A DNA stretch of 53,756 bases from an uncultured Anaerolineae bacterium (GTDB lineage Bacteria > Chloroflexota > Anaerolineae > Aggregatilineales > Phototrophicaceae), in NCBI GenBank assembly GCA_937922795.1, contig CALAJK010000055.1:1-53756 (forward strand), in the 5' to 3' direction. The notes under the pieces were generated by a model. The model saw nothing but the letters and a program-made list of their open reading frames with translations, did not search any database and had not been told where the DNA came from. A program made the translations under genes and the position numbers. Positions within the stretch are counted from its first letter, which is position 1, and every line of letters begins with the position of its first letter. Below, piece by piece: positions 8,545 to 17,644 of the stretch.

Positions 8545-10275
8545 TCAAATCGCAGCGGACTCAGTCATCGGCAGCACCAGCGCCGATGGATGGTCTAGGT
8601 CATGATAGACGATCTGATCAGCGCCGCGCATTTGATCGCTGTTCAGCGAGTCGCCTGTGCCCAAGTTGCGGTTCCAGCGCGGGTGCGCCCCGCTGGAGAC
8701 CTGCAGCCGTACAGCGTGACCAGGCCGGAAGCAGTGAGCAGTCGCCCACAGATCGATCTCGATGCGCAAACTGCCGTCGGGCTGTCGTTCGCCGATGCCG
8801 GGCGCGACGCGCAGCAGACCATCGCAAATGTTGATCGAGCGACCATCTGGGTAGACATCGCACAGCCGCCCGAAAAAATCGGTATGGTCTAATGACGATC
8901 GGACATAGAGTTCCAGCCGCACCGGGCCGATGACCTCAAGCGGCGCTGTCAGCGGCGGCGTGGTATAGGTCAGCACGTCGGGGCGCGCCTCCAGCACGCG
9001 GTTGTCGCGCGGGCCGGCGAGGGGGTGAAACTGCGCGCCGCCAACGGCGGGCGTGGGGTTGGCTGGATCGTAGTGGTAGTAATCAGCCGGTTGGCCGTCA
9101 GCCGGCACGGCGTACTCCAGTCGTCCCCACGAACTCAAGTACAACCGTCGTTCTTGAGATGGCGGCGGCCAGCTATCAAACTCGCGCCATTCGTCTGCGC
9201 CCATGATATACAGGCGCACGGGGCGAGCGCGCAGTTGGCGTCGGTCGCCTTTGAGGTGGGCATTGAACCAGTTGAGATCATCGCGCAGGTTCGGTACGAG
9301 AAAAGTCACCTGGAAATGATGCCAGGGGCCGATGGTCAAATACGGGTTGCGCCCAGCGGCACGTAAGCGGGCATAGTCGGCGAGCTGTTCCCGCAGAAAG
9401 AAATCATACCAGCCCGCTACAAGGTGGACGGGCGCGGCAGTCTGTTCGACGGGGATGTGGATGTTATGTCCATTGGCGTGCCAGTAGGGGGCGTTCGGGT
9501 CGGGATGCGCCACCCAATCCTGAAAGACATCCAGCTCGTAGCCTAGAACTTTTTGATCCACACACTTGACTGGAAGCGCATTGAAAGCTGGCTGCACGCT
9601 GGGCTCAAGCTGCGCCAGCTTCCACAGGTTGAGCAGCAGCGGCCGTTTCCAGGTTTGGTCGAGCAGTTGGAAGATTTTAAGCCAGCGCACCGCCAATCCG
9701 AGGGCGAATGCGCCATCTGGGTAGATGATATTGTGAAGCTGTGAACTGGTGATGCTGGCAGCCAGCGCCTGTACTTCAGGCGTCTCCGGGGCGACAGCCC
9801 ACTGAGTGATGCCCAGGTAGCTCGGCCCCCACATCCCCAACACGCCATTGAACCAGGGTTGGCGCTTCAGCCATTCGACGGTGGCGCGGCCGTCGTCTTT
9901 TTCAGCAAACAGGGGATTGAATCGCCCCCATGAGTCGAATCGGCCGCGTATGTCCTGAATGACGATCTGATAACCGCGCTCGGCAAAACGATACGCGCAG
10001 AACGCCAGCACTCGGCCAACAATCCCCGCCTGTTCGTTTCGGCCATAGGGCGACCGGATGAGAATGGTGGGATAGCGACCAGGTTCGCTTGGGCCATAGT
10101 AATCGGCCGCCAACGACACCCCATCGAACATGGGGATGCGTATCTCGCGGAAGACGCGCACGCGATGGCTAGGCGGCTCTAGGTGCAGCAGGCGCGCATA
10201 AATCAAGCGTCGAAAACGATAGGCGACGATAATGAACACCCCCAACAAAACGAGGATGTTCCGGATCAGTTTCAT
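8545..10275 (-). CDS. CocE/NonD-family serine hydrolase with N-terminal membrane segment
   Basis: The 576-residue protein begins with a signal-anchor helix (about 5-22), then an alpha/beta-hydrolase domain with the S15/CocE nucleophile motif GMWGPSYLG and a His-containing GPWHHFQ block, and ends in the jelly-roll domain typical of X-Pro dipeptidyl-peptidases and cocaine esterase (LEVIGPVRLELYVRSS, GHAVRLQVSSGAHPRWNRN). It probably hydrolyses esters or amides at the membrane surface; the substrate is unknown. AAGGAG is 8 bases before the ATG. It is 28 bp downstream of the thioester reductase gene. Confidence 0.85.
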   Translation of the reverse strand: MKLIRNILVLLGVFIIVAYRFRRLIYARLLHLEPPSHRVRVFREIRIPMFDGVSLAADYYGPSEPGRYPTILIRSPYGRNEQAGIVGRVLAFCAYRFAERGYQIVIQDIRGRFDSWGRFNPLFAEKDDGRATVEWLKRQPWFNGVLGMWGPSYLGITQWAVAPETPEVQALAASITSSQLHNIIYPDGAFALGLAVRWLKIFQLLDQTWKRPLLLNLWKLAQLEPSVQPAFNALPVKCVDQKVLGYELDVFQDWVAHPDPNAPYWHANGHNIHIPVEQTAAPVHLVAGWYDFFLREQLADYARLRAAGRNPYLTIGPWHHFQVTFLVPNLRDDLNWFNAHLKGDRRQLRARPVRLYIMGADEWREFDSWPPPSQERRLYLSSWGRLEYAVPADGQPADYYHYDPANPTPAVGGAQFHPLAGPRDNRVLEARPDVLTYTTPPLTAPLEVIGPVRLELYVRSSLDHTDFFGRLCDVYPDGRSINICDGLLRVAPGIGERQPDGSLRIEIDLWATAHCFRPGHAVRLQVSSGAHPRWNRNLGTGDSLNSDQMRGADQIVYHDLDHPSALVLPMTESAAI

Positions 10276-10303
10276 GGGCTGAACTCCTTTGCGGGTTGGC
10301 CAG

Positions 10304-11584
10304 CTAGTCCTGCGAAACCGCCGATGCGAACGGCAGGGGTTGGGAAGAATGATCAGGCGGTGTGGCGGGCAGGGGTTCCCACTCTAACCGGCCGCTCTGG
10401 AAGAAGCGCGATAGAAAGGTATTGATGAGTCGGCGATCGATCGCCGGGCACGTAATGCCTGAAGGGGCGAGCGCCGCCTGGGTGATCGCAGTGCCCAGAG
10501 CATGATAGGCCGAGTCACTGACGCCGAGCATGCGGCGGGCGAATTCGATGTGAAAGAACGGCAGAAGCGGGTAGAGAGGGTTGGTATCCGGGTTGGCGTG
10601 TTCTTCAATCGCTTCGACCCATTCGTGAAACGGCAGTTTACGCACTGGATATCCCGCCTCAGACACCATGGTGAAGATGCCGCTCCAGTGAATGGGACGA
10701 GGGTTGAGCAGATGAAATACCTGCCCGATAGACTCGTTGCGACGAGAGAGATAGACGATGGCAGCAGACACGAAGTCTACCGGCGTCATGTCCATCAAGT
10801 TTTGGATATCGGGCGCATAGCCCGCCTGGATGCTGCCAATGAGCATCCGCGCTACAAAGTCGTCTACGTTCGAGAAGCCAGTTTGGCTGTCGCCGACGAT
10901 CAAGCCGATGCGGTGAATGGTGACCGGAAAGCCGCGTTCGCGCGCGATGCGAACGACACGTTCGGCGACATATTTGGTTTGAAAGTAGCCGACATCCGGA
11001 CATTTGCTAGCATCAAGATCGTCCGTCTCTTCTCCTCCCTGCAAATCCTTGTACGCCAGCAGGATCCCCAGGGAGGACACGAAGTGCACGGGTTTGGGCT
11101 TGCTATGCGCTGCCAGGCGCAGCGCCTCCTGAGTGCCGCCCACGTTTGCCGGCTTCAAGTGCTCATAGGGGGCGATATAGCTGAGTTTGCTGCCGCAGTG
11201 GTAAATGCTGTCGACTGTCTCGGCAAGCTGCTGAAACGCCTCGGCTGAGAGACCAAAAAGCGGATGTTTGAGGTCGCCCACGACCGGTATGATCCGCTGT
11301 TCGTAGCCGGGCTTCCAGATGTTGTAGCCCTCAAGGTTTTGGCGAATGCGCTGGCGGCCGTGATCGGGGTTGTAGGCGCGCACGAGGCAGTGAACGGCGG
11401 CTGGGGTCTGGTCGAGGAGATCGCGCAGGATGAACGCGCCAACAAAGCCGGTGGCGCCCGTCAGGAAGATATGATGAGGTTCAGCGGTCAAATCCACAGC
11501 GCTAGACATCGGCACAACAGCCGGGTCCAGCGCTGCTTCCTGATCCAGATCAAAGTTCATCGTCGCGTTCGCTCCGTCCAGCAT
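10304..11584 (-). CDS. Stand-alone thioester reductase (extended SDR, Lys2/CAR-type R domain)
   Basis: The 426-residue protein is a free-standing reductase domain like those at the ends of nonribosomal peptide synthetases and carboxylic acid reductases. It shows the NAD(P) site TGATGFVG (42-49), the spacing residues CLVRAYN, and the catalytic Tyr-Lys of GYFQTKYVAERV. Such enzymes reduce acyl-CoA or acyl-carrier thioesters to aldehydes or alcohols. There is no adenylation or carrier domain, so its acyl donor is made elsewhere. The ATG after AGGAGG is preferred over an upstream GTG. It follows the HMG-CoA reductase gene by 65 bp and lies near a divergent wax-ester synthase-like gene, suggesting lipid reduction (inference). 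Confidence 0.85.
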   Translation of the reverse strand: MLDGANATMNFDLDQEAALDPAVVPMSSAVDLTAEPHHIFLTGATGFVGAFILRDLLDQTPAAVHCLVRAYNPDHGRQRIRQNLEGYNIWKPGYEQRIIPVVGDLKHPLFGLSAEAFQQLAETVDSIYHCGSKLSYIAPYEHLKPANVGGTQEALRLAAHSKPKPVHFVSSLGILLAYKDLQGGEETDDLDASKCPDVGYFQTKYVAERVVRIARERGFPVTIHRIGLIVGDSQTGFSNVDDFVARMLIGSIQAGYAPDIQNLMDMTPVDFVSAAIVYLSRRNESIGQVFHLLNPRPIHWSGIFTMVSEAGYPVRKLPFHEWVEAIEEHANPDTNPLYPLLPFFHIEFARRMLGVSDSAYHALGTAITQAALAPSGITCPAIDRRLINTFLSRFFQSGRLEWEPLPATPPDHSSQPLPFASAVSQD

Positions 11585-11649
11585 TTCTCCTCCTGCTTTC
11601 ACTTCACTCGCTCTCACTTGGCTTTGCCTAACGGCAGCCTGCTCAAAAT

Positions 11650-13224
11650 TCAGCGGTTGCGCCCGTATTTCTCATGGCTCGAAACCCAGTCGGATGATGA
11701 TATCGCCGCCGCCAGCGACAGCTCACCGGCTAGGACGACGCCGGCGATAATTTCTGCTAGTTTATTGACCTTGCCTTTGCCGTAGCATCCCAAGATTTCC
11801 AGACATTCGCGCTGGGTGGGCAGACCTGTGCCGCCGCCATAGGTGGCCACGATCAGCGATGGTATCGTGATGGAGACATACAGATCGCCTTCGGGCGTCA
11901 TCTCGCTGTAAATCAAACCGGCGGATGACTCGGATACATTGGCCACGTCCTGGCCGGTGGCGATGAACATGGCGGTGATCGCGTTGGGGGAATGCGCGCC
12001 ATTGTTATTAGCGCCGGAGAGAATGGCGCCGACGTTGGCCACTTTAGAATGGTAGTACAGCTCCTCAGGTTCGACCCGCATCACCTGGGTCAAGACGCTG
12101 CGCTTCACGACCAGCTCAGCCGTGACCCGTTTGCCGCGCGTATGCATGATGTTGACTTGAGAGGCTTTTTTGTCGGTGGCGAAATTGGACTCTAGGTAAA
12201 AATGCTTGATGCCCGGGTAATGATCGATGATCCAACTGCACGCGGCGAAGGTAGCGCGCCCGACCATGTTCTGACCTGCGGCGTCGCCCGTCCAGTAGTT
12301 GAAACGCAGATAGACGAATTTGTTCGACAGATAGGGATCAATGTATTGGAGACGGGCGACGCTGGAGGTGGCTTCAGCTTGATCGCGGATCGCGTCAAGA
12401 TTGGCCTGGATCCACTTGACGAATTCGCGCCCTGCGCGCGCATCTTCGAACACAAAAACCGGCGCGCGCTGCATCGCATCGGCCACGACGCTGCATTTCA
12501 CGCCGCCGCACAGATTGACCACCTTCATGCCGCGGTTGTACGACGCCACCAGCGTGCCTTCAGAGGTCGCTAACGGGATCAAAAAATCGCCTTGCGCGTG
12601 TTCGCCGTTGATACGAATCGGGCCGGCAAAGCCGATGGGTACCTGAGCGACGCCGGTGAAGTGTTCGATGTTGCCACGGGTCACGTGAGGATCGAAAGAG
12701 TAGTGAGTGATGTGTTCTAGCTTGACGCCGCTGAAAGACTCGACAAACTGCTGACGCGCCTGAATGGCTGCATCGCTGTAATCGTCGGTCTCGTCGCGCG
12801 GGACGCGCACCAGGTGAGGATGATCGTCGGTGATGGAGTCTTCGACAGTGAAATTGAGATCGCCGAATGGCTCAGCCCTAAATGCGAACTCGAGCTCGTG
12901 CTTGCCGCCGGCCAGCGGTTCGATCTGGGCGCTGATGACCAGAATCTTGCGGAGCGGCAGGTCAATGGTGGGCTCGCTCATGCCGTTCTCGGCCAGCTTG
13001 ACCGTTTGCGAGTCGCCTAGATCGAGCGTCAGCGCGTGGCGCGGCACTTCATGGCCATCAATCTTGATGCTCTTGATATGGGTCAACGTGGCGTCGCTCA
13101 AGCGGTTTTTGAGCGCGAACTGCACACCCTGAGGCGTGTTTTGGAGACTGCCGAATGTGTAAAGCTGCCGTAACAATAAACTGGGAATAACTATGTTTGA
13201 CGTCTCAGAACCCATTGCTGTCAT
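11650..13224 (-). CDS. Hydroxymethylglutaryl-CoA reductase, class I-like
   Basis: The 524-residue protein reduces HMG-CoA to mevalonate for isoprenoid synthesis. Catalytic residues known from the human enzyme can be placed by eye: Glu222 in ATSEGTLVAS, Lys352 in ATDKKASQV, Asp426 in ATGQDVANV and His517 in SSHEKYGRNR. The NADPH loop reads YGGGTGL. The C-terminal His tail is the class I style. A non-catalytic N-terminal region of about 160 residues precedes the core. The ATG is chosen (GAGG 10 bases upstream) over a TTG nine bases earlier. No other mevalonate gene is in the window. Confidence 0.9.
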   Translation of the reverse strand: MTAMGSETSNIVIPSLLLRQLYTFGSLQNTPQGVQFALKNRLSDATLTHIKSIKIDGHEVPRHALTLDLGDSQTVKLAENGMSEPTIDLPLRKILVISAQIEPLAGGKHELEFAFRAEPFGDLNFTVEDSITDDHPHLVRVPRDETDDYSDAAIQARQQFVESFSGVKLEHITHYSFDPHVTRGNIEHFTGVAQVPIGFAGPIRINGEHAQGDFLIPLATSEGTLVASYNRGMKVVNLCGGVKCSVVADAMQRAPVFVFEDARAGREFVKWIQANLDAIRDQAEATSSVARLQYIDPYLSNKFVYLRFNYWTGDAAGQNMVGRATFAACSWIIDHYPGIKHFYLESNFATDKKASQVNIMHTRGKRVTAELVVKRSVLTQVMRVEPEELYYHSKVANVGAILSGANNNGAHSPNAITAMFIATGQDVANVSESSAGLIYSEMTPEGDLYVSITIPSLIVATYGGGTGLPTQRECLEILGCYGKGKVNKLAEIIAGVVLAGELSLAAAISSSDWVSSHEKYGRNR

Positions 13225-13405
13225 GAAATTCAATCCTCTAAACTTGGTATGAAGCGCTGACTGCTAACGCTGATCTTCTATCACCTCGGCTGTCTAGGCG
13301 GCGGCAACGTGCTCTCCCTCTGCCACAATAATGCCCAAAACGTCCTTGTGTGTCAAAAGGCTTTCGATTAAATGATGTTTGTTGGTGAGCTTCAGTCGAT
13401 CACTA

Positions 13406-13414
13406 TGCTACAAT
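13406..13414 (+). promoter_or_regulatory. Extended -10 promoter for the patatin-like gene
   Basis: TGCTACAAT combines the TGN extension with a -10 hexamer (TACAAT, 13409-13414). No good -35 lies 16-18 bases upstream, as is usual for extended -10 promoters. Transcription would start near 13421, about 44 bases before the chosen start codon. It lies in the 240-bp region shared with the divergent HMG-CoA reductase gene. Confidence 0.5.
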
Positions 13415-13464
13415 ATAGGTCAGTTAGCCTGTAGGCGAGTGTGGGGGAGGAAGACGCCAAACTC

Positions 13465-14511
13465 ATGCGAGATATTCCGCAGCTTCAGAAAAAGCCCGGC
13501 ACTGCTTTGGTGCTCAGCGGCGGGGCGACGAAAGCTTTTTACTTTCACCTGGGCGTACTGAAGGCGCTTCAGCAGGAGCCGATCTCGTCGATCATCGGAT
13601 CGAGCGCAGGCGCTGTGATCGGCGCTTTTATCGCTTCGGGGGCGACAGTTGATAACCTGCTCACGTCGCTCTACCAGAAGCGAGTGTACCTGCCGAAGTT
13701 CGACTCGTGGGTGAAAACGCTGACATCAACTATGTTGTTTCGTCCGCGTTATGTAAACCTCACCCGGCAGTCCGTGGCCACCGGAACGGCTACGCTTCGC
13801 TTTTTGCTCAGTCTTCCCATGCTTCAAGATCGGGATTTAGTGGCAGAAGCGCTCGACCGGCTGGTGCAGAGTCAGTCGCACGTCACCGGTTTTTTTGACG
13901 CGGTGGCGTTAGAAAATCTGTTTAAATCGCTCCTGCCTTCGACAGACTTTGCCGACACAGAAATTGATCTGTATGTCACAGCGACGGGTTTAGACTGCCG
14001 GATACGCGGCGTCTTCAACGGGATTTACCAGTTCGAAGATGAAGAAAACGCCTTCATGACGGATGTTCCCATTCACCGGGCGGTGCGCGCTTCGACCTGC
14101 ATTCCGGGCATGTTTGAACCAGTGAAGATTAACGGCAGATACTATATCGATGGCGAGATCAAACAAACGCTGTCAGCCGATATCGGCGTGCGTCTGGCTG
14201 ATCGCGTCATCATTTCGCACACATACCAGCCGCTGTACATGAATGGAGGCCGCACCGTGCGCGACCTGGGGTGGTTGAATATCGTCAAACAGTCCACCTC
14301 GATCATCCTCAGTGAACGCATCGCCGTTTGGCGTCAGATCTACCAGCGTGAGAACCCGGATAAAGAGATCATCTGGATCCAACCCGATCCTGATGACATC
14401 GAATTCTTCCTAGCGCCTGATTTTTCGTTCCGACCTGAAGTCCAAAAGAAGATGATCCGCAGCGGCGAAGTAGCGGCCATGAAAGCGCTCAGTCAGCCCC
14501 AGTCGGCTTGA
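13465..14511 (+). CDS. Patatin-like phospholipase
   Basis: The 348-residue protein has the patatin Ser-Asp dyad: Ser47 in the GSSAG motif after the oxyanion loop LSGGATKAFYFHLG, and Asp229 in YYIDGEI. It probably hydrolyses acyl esters of lipids. The usual oxyanion motif GGGxRG is here SGGATK, a variation. The open frame extends 8 codons upstream to a GTG, but the purine-rich GGAGGAAG lies between the two and serves the downstream ATG. It stands divergent from HMG-CoA reductase and 122 bp ahead of the WS/DGAT gene on the same strand, suggesting neutral-lipid turnover (inference). Confidence 0.8.
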   Translation: MRDIPQLQKKPGTALVLSGGATKAFYFHLGVLKALQQEPISSIIGSSAGAVIGAFIASGATVDNLLTSLYQKRVYLPKFDSWVKTLTSTMLFRPRYVNLTRQSVATGTATLRFLLSLPMLQDRDLVAEALDRLVQSQSHVTGFFDAVALENLFKSLLPSTDFADTEIDLYVTATGLDCRIRGVFNGIYQFEDEENAFMTDVPIHRAVRASTCIPGMFEPVKINGRYYIDGEIKQTLSADIGVRLADRVIISHTYQPLYMNGGRTVRDLGWLNIVKQSTSIILSERIAVWRQIYQRENPDKEIIWIQPDPDDIEFFLAPDFSFRPEVQKKMIRSGEVAAMKALSQPQSA

Positions 14512-14633
14512 GCTGAGCGGCGGGGACGCAGGCGAGAAAGGTGGTTAAGGCGGCGCTGGCCATGTACACTGGAAAATGAGCCGTAGATGATGGGGTCGCA
14601 TTTGTGTAAAAACTGCTTGATGGAAGGGGGTGT

Positions 14634-16955
14634 ATGGTGAAAAAAGGCAAACATATGCAGATTTTGGGGCCGGTTGATACGGCTTTCTTGTATGTTGACA
14701 GCCCTCAAACCCCGATGAACATAGGCGCCTTGACGATCTTTGAGGGACAGATTGCTTTCGATCAGTTCATCAAATTGGTTGATACCCGTATTCCCCAGAT
14801 TCCGCTCTATATGCAGCGCATCATTCAGGCGCCGTTCAAGCTGGGGCAGCCGACGTGGGCGTTTGATCCGGAGTTTCACGTCTCGAACCATGTATTTGAA
14901 GTGACGGTCGAGCCGCCGGGCACCGATGAACAACTGCGCGAGCTGGCCGGCCATCTGGTTTCGGGCATGCTAGACCGTAATAAGCCCCTGTGGGAAATCT
15001 ACCTGATCTCAGGCCTGGCGGATAATCGCACGGGCATTTTTTTTAAAGTGCATCACTGTATGGTAGACGGCTTATCAGCAGTTGAGTTGTTCACTACGCT
15101 GCTGGATTTGACGCCTGAGATCGAGCCTTTCCCCAAAAAGCCGGTTTATGATCCACCCTATTTGCCGTCGGACGTTGAGATGGTGATGACGGCTATTCGA
15201 CAAGACCTGCCGAATAAGCTGGGTTTGCTGCAAAAGCTGGGCTCCGACGCGCTCAAATTAGGGAATGTATTGGTTGACAAAGAGAAGCGGCGCAAAGCCC
15301 TGATCGGGATGGCCTACCTGCTCAATGATAATTTGCGCCCGATTCGTCGGTTGGCGATCAACGGCCAGAACTCCGGCAAGATGGCGCTGGCCTGGGCAGA
15401 ATTCTCGCTGGCTGAAGTGCGGGCAATCCGGTCTAACCGAGGCGCGTCGGTGAACGACGTCATGCTGACGGTGCTGGTGGGCGCAGTGGAGCGCTATCTG
15501 AAAGCGGTCGGCGACAACGTCAACCGCGGTTTTCTGCGGGTGTTAGTGCCGGTCAGCATGCGCGATGAGGAGGAGAAAGGCTCCTTCGGCAACCGGATCT
15601 CGGTGCTGCCGGTGGACATCCCCTTTGGCATAGCCGATCCATTAGAGCGCCTTGCCAAAGTTGCTGAATACACTCAGGTGATGAAGCAGTCGGCGCTGAC
15701 GGTCGGCCTGGACATGGTGCTGACGCTGCCATCGCTGCTGCCGTCGCTCGCTCAGCCGCTGGTGTGGAACCTAGCGCCGATAGCATTTTCGGTGCTGGCG
15801 CACACATGGTGCACAAACGTCGCCGGACCACAGATACCCGTGTATCTACTGGGTCACAAGATGCTTCACTCGTTCGGCTATTTCCCGCTCAATCCCTCGA
15901 TGGGACTGGCCTGTGTCATCGTCAGCTACAACCAGCGCATCAGCATGACGATTGTAGCTGATGCAGTGATCATCCCCGAAGTGGCCGATTTCTCCCATTA
16001 TCTGGAAGTCTCGTTCACCGCGCTGCGTCGGGCAGCCAAAGTCCCCGAAATGGAGCCGGTCATCATCGATCACCATCGGGGCGAAGCTGCGGCAGCGCCG
16101 GCGGCTGCACCGGTAGTGGTCAACGCGCCCGCGTCTGCTGAGACGAAGGCTGAAGTTCAGCCTGAGCCGCAGCCGATCGAGGCGGTGACCGTCGCAAGCG
16201 AGCAGGATGCTGCGCCGATCGCAACCGGGCAGGCCAATGGCGATCAACTCCCGGCTGAGGTCGCGGCGAGACCATCCGCCGCGCCTGAGGCTGAAGTCCT
16301 CTTCAGCGCGAACGGCGACGCGCCCACAACCGCATCCGAGCCGGCGGCCGCTGCTCCGCCTGCGCCAGCTCCGGAGACTGCTTCGGTTGACCAACCCGCT
16401 TTGAACGTGGCCACGGTTGAGGCAGCAGACTCTAGAGTCTCCCCAACGGCCATGAGTGAAGTGTCGCCGACGGCTGCGCCGGCTGTGGCCGAAGCGTCGG
16501 TTGTAGAAGCTGAACCCGCCGCGGTCGAGCCTAGGCCCACGCCTGCCAAACCCAAACTGTTTTCAGAGGAGTGGGCGCAGGCCTATCGTGAGGCGATCAA
16601 CAACAGTAAAGCCTACTACGATGCCTCGACGCGCTGGGAAGCAGGGGCGCTGGCATTTGTGATGAAGGCTTCGCCCAAGCACGGCTTCATGCGCGACACC
16701 GCCGTGCTGCTAGATTTGCACAAGGGCGTTTGCCGAGAGGCGCGCAGCCTGCGGCCAGAAGAGGCAATGTCAGCGGCGGCGTTTTTGATCGAAGGCGAGT
16801 ACCCCGTATGGATGGAGGTGCTCAGCGGCCGCGCTCAGCCGCTGATGATGATTGTGCGCGGCAAACTGCGGCTGCGTAAGGGTTCGATCGCCAAGCTCAT
16901 GCCGTTTACGCAGTCGGCGCAGGAACTCATTCACTGCGCGCAGTCGCTGGCTTGA
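14634..16955 (+). CDS. Wax ester synthase/diacylglycerol acyltransferase fused to SCP2-like domain
   Basis: Residues 8 to about 480 form a WS/DGAT acyltransferase: ILGPVDTAFLYVDSPQTPMN at the N-terminus, the catalytic HHxxxDG motif at 140-146 (HHCMVDG) and the SVNDVML block. These enzymes join acyl-CoA to fatty alcohol or diacylglycerol. An Ala/Pro/Glu-rich linker (about 482-639) leads to residues 640-773, which resemble SCP2 sterol-carrier domains (LFSEEWAQAYREAINNS, then GKLRLRKGSIAKLM). WS/DGATs are normally about 450-500 residues, so the 773-residue length reflects the fusion. GGAAGGGGG precedes the ATG by 5 bases. The SCP2-like part may bind or deliver lipid substrate (inference). Confidence 0.85.
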   Translation: MVKKGKHMQILGPVDTAFLYVDSPQTPMNIGALTIFEGQIAFDQFIKLVDTRIPQIPLYMQRIIQAPFKLGQPTWAFDPEFHVSNHVFEVTVEPPGTDEQLRELAGHLVSGMLDRNKPLWEIYLISGLADNRTGIFFKVHHCMVDGLSAVELFTTLLDLTPEIEPFPKKPVYDPPYLPSDVEMVMTAIRQDLPNKLGLLQKLGSDALKLGNVLVDKEKRRKALIGMAYLLNDNLRPIRRLAINGQNSGKMALAWAEFSLAEVRAIRSNRGASVNDVMLTVLVGAVERYLKAVGDNVNRGFLRVLVPVSMRDEEEKGSFGNRISVLPVDIPFGIADPLERLAKVAEYTQVMKQSALTVGLDMVLTLPSLLPSLAQPLVWNLAPIAFSVLAHTWCTNVAGPQIPVYLLGHKMLHSFGYFPLNPSMGLACVIVSYNQRISMTIVADAVIIPEVADFSHYLEVSFTALRRAAKVPEMEPVIIDHHRGEAAAAPAAAPVVVNAPASAETKAEVQPEPQPIEAVTVASEQDAAPIATGQANGDQLPAEVAARPSAAPEAEVLFSANGDAPTTASEPAAAAPPAPAPETASVDQPALNVATVEAADSRVSPTAMSEVSPTAAPAVAEASVVEAEPAAVEPRPTPAKPKLFSEEWAQAYREAINNSKAYYDASTRWEAGALAFVMKASPKHGFMRDTAVLLDLHKGVCREARSLRPEEAMSAAAFLIEGEYPVWMEVLSGRAQPLMMIVRGKLRLRKGSIAKLMPFTQSAQELIHCAQSLA

Positions 16956-17027
16956 GCGTGGGATTTATCGCCGGGACTGCCGCAAGGTCGGTGGTCTTGC
17001 AGACTGTCAGTACGAACAGGAGCGGCT

Positions 17028-17579
17028 ATGGCCAAAAAGCATTTCCCGAAAGTTGTCAACCTGAATGGCAGCAAGTTCACTTTCCGATTGATGGAAGCTA
17101 AAGATCGCAATGCAATCCTCAATCTCGCCCGCACGATGTCGGAGACCGAGCTTTCTTTCATGCGGCGTGATATCACCCAACCGGAAGCGGTGGATGATTG
17201 GATTCGCGACATCGAGATGAATCGGGCGATCAGCATTCTGGTTGAAGACGAAGGACGCGTGGTGGCCTACGGGACGCTGTATTACAACCAATTGTTCTGG
17301 AGTCGGCATCTGGCTGAGATCCGGGTTGTGGTGACGTCCGCGTATCGCAATCGGGGGTTGGGGTCGCGCTTGACCAGAGAATTGATGGGCTTCGCTAAAG
17401 AGCTTAACTTTGACAAAGTGCTGGCCTACACGCCGGTGGAAGACAAAGTGGCGCAGCGCATGATGCAGAATATCGGTTTCAAAGCGGAGGCGCTGCTGAC
17501 CGACTGGATCAAGACGCGCGATGACCGCACGCACGATCTGGTCATCATGTCAACGTCGCTGGCAGACCTGAGCACTTGA
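17028..17579 (+). CDS. GNAT-family N-acetyltransferase
   Basis: The 183-residue protein spans one GNAT fold, with the acetyl-CoA pyrophosphate loop YRNRGLGSRLTREL and the C-terminal QNIGFKAEA strand. It transfers an acetyl group from acetyl-CoA to an amine; whether the target is a protein or small molecule is unknown. AGGAG is 5 bases before the ATG. It lies 72 bp after the WS/DGAT gene and may share its transcript. A strong hairpin follows 32 bp after the stop. Confidence 0.85.
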   Translation: MAKKHFPKVVNLNGSKFTFRLMEAKDRNAILNLARTMSETELSFMRRDITQPEAVDDWIRDIEMNRAISILVEDEGRVVAYGTLYYNQLFWSRHLAEIRVVVTSAYRNRGLGSRLTRELMGFAKELNFDKVLAYTPVEDKVAQRMMQNIGFKAEALLTDWIKTRDDRTHDLVIMSTSLADLST

Positions 17580-17610
17580 AGTGCCGCCAGTGGTGTGTGT
17601 GGGCTGCATC

Positions 17611-17644
17611 ACAACGCGCCGTTCGTCCCCCTGCGGCGCGTTGT
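17611..17644. terminator. Bidirectional hairpin between convergent genes
   Basis: An 11-bp perfect stem (ACAACGCGCCG, 17611-17621, with CGGCGCGTTGT, 17634-17644) encloses a 12-base loop between the convergent GNAT and PfkB genes, 32 bp and 24 bp from their stops. There is no T tract on either strand, so it is not a classic intrinsic terminator, but position and stability suit transcript-end formation for both genes. Confidence 0.6.

Noticed and set aside
10502..11248. A 248-codon plus-strand frame
   Set aside because: Antisense to the thioester reductase, which has clear catalytic motifs; no ribosome site.
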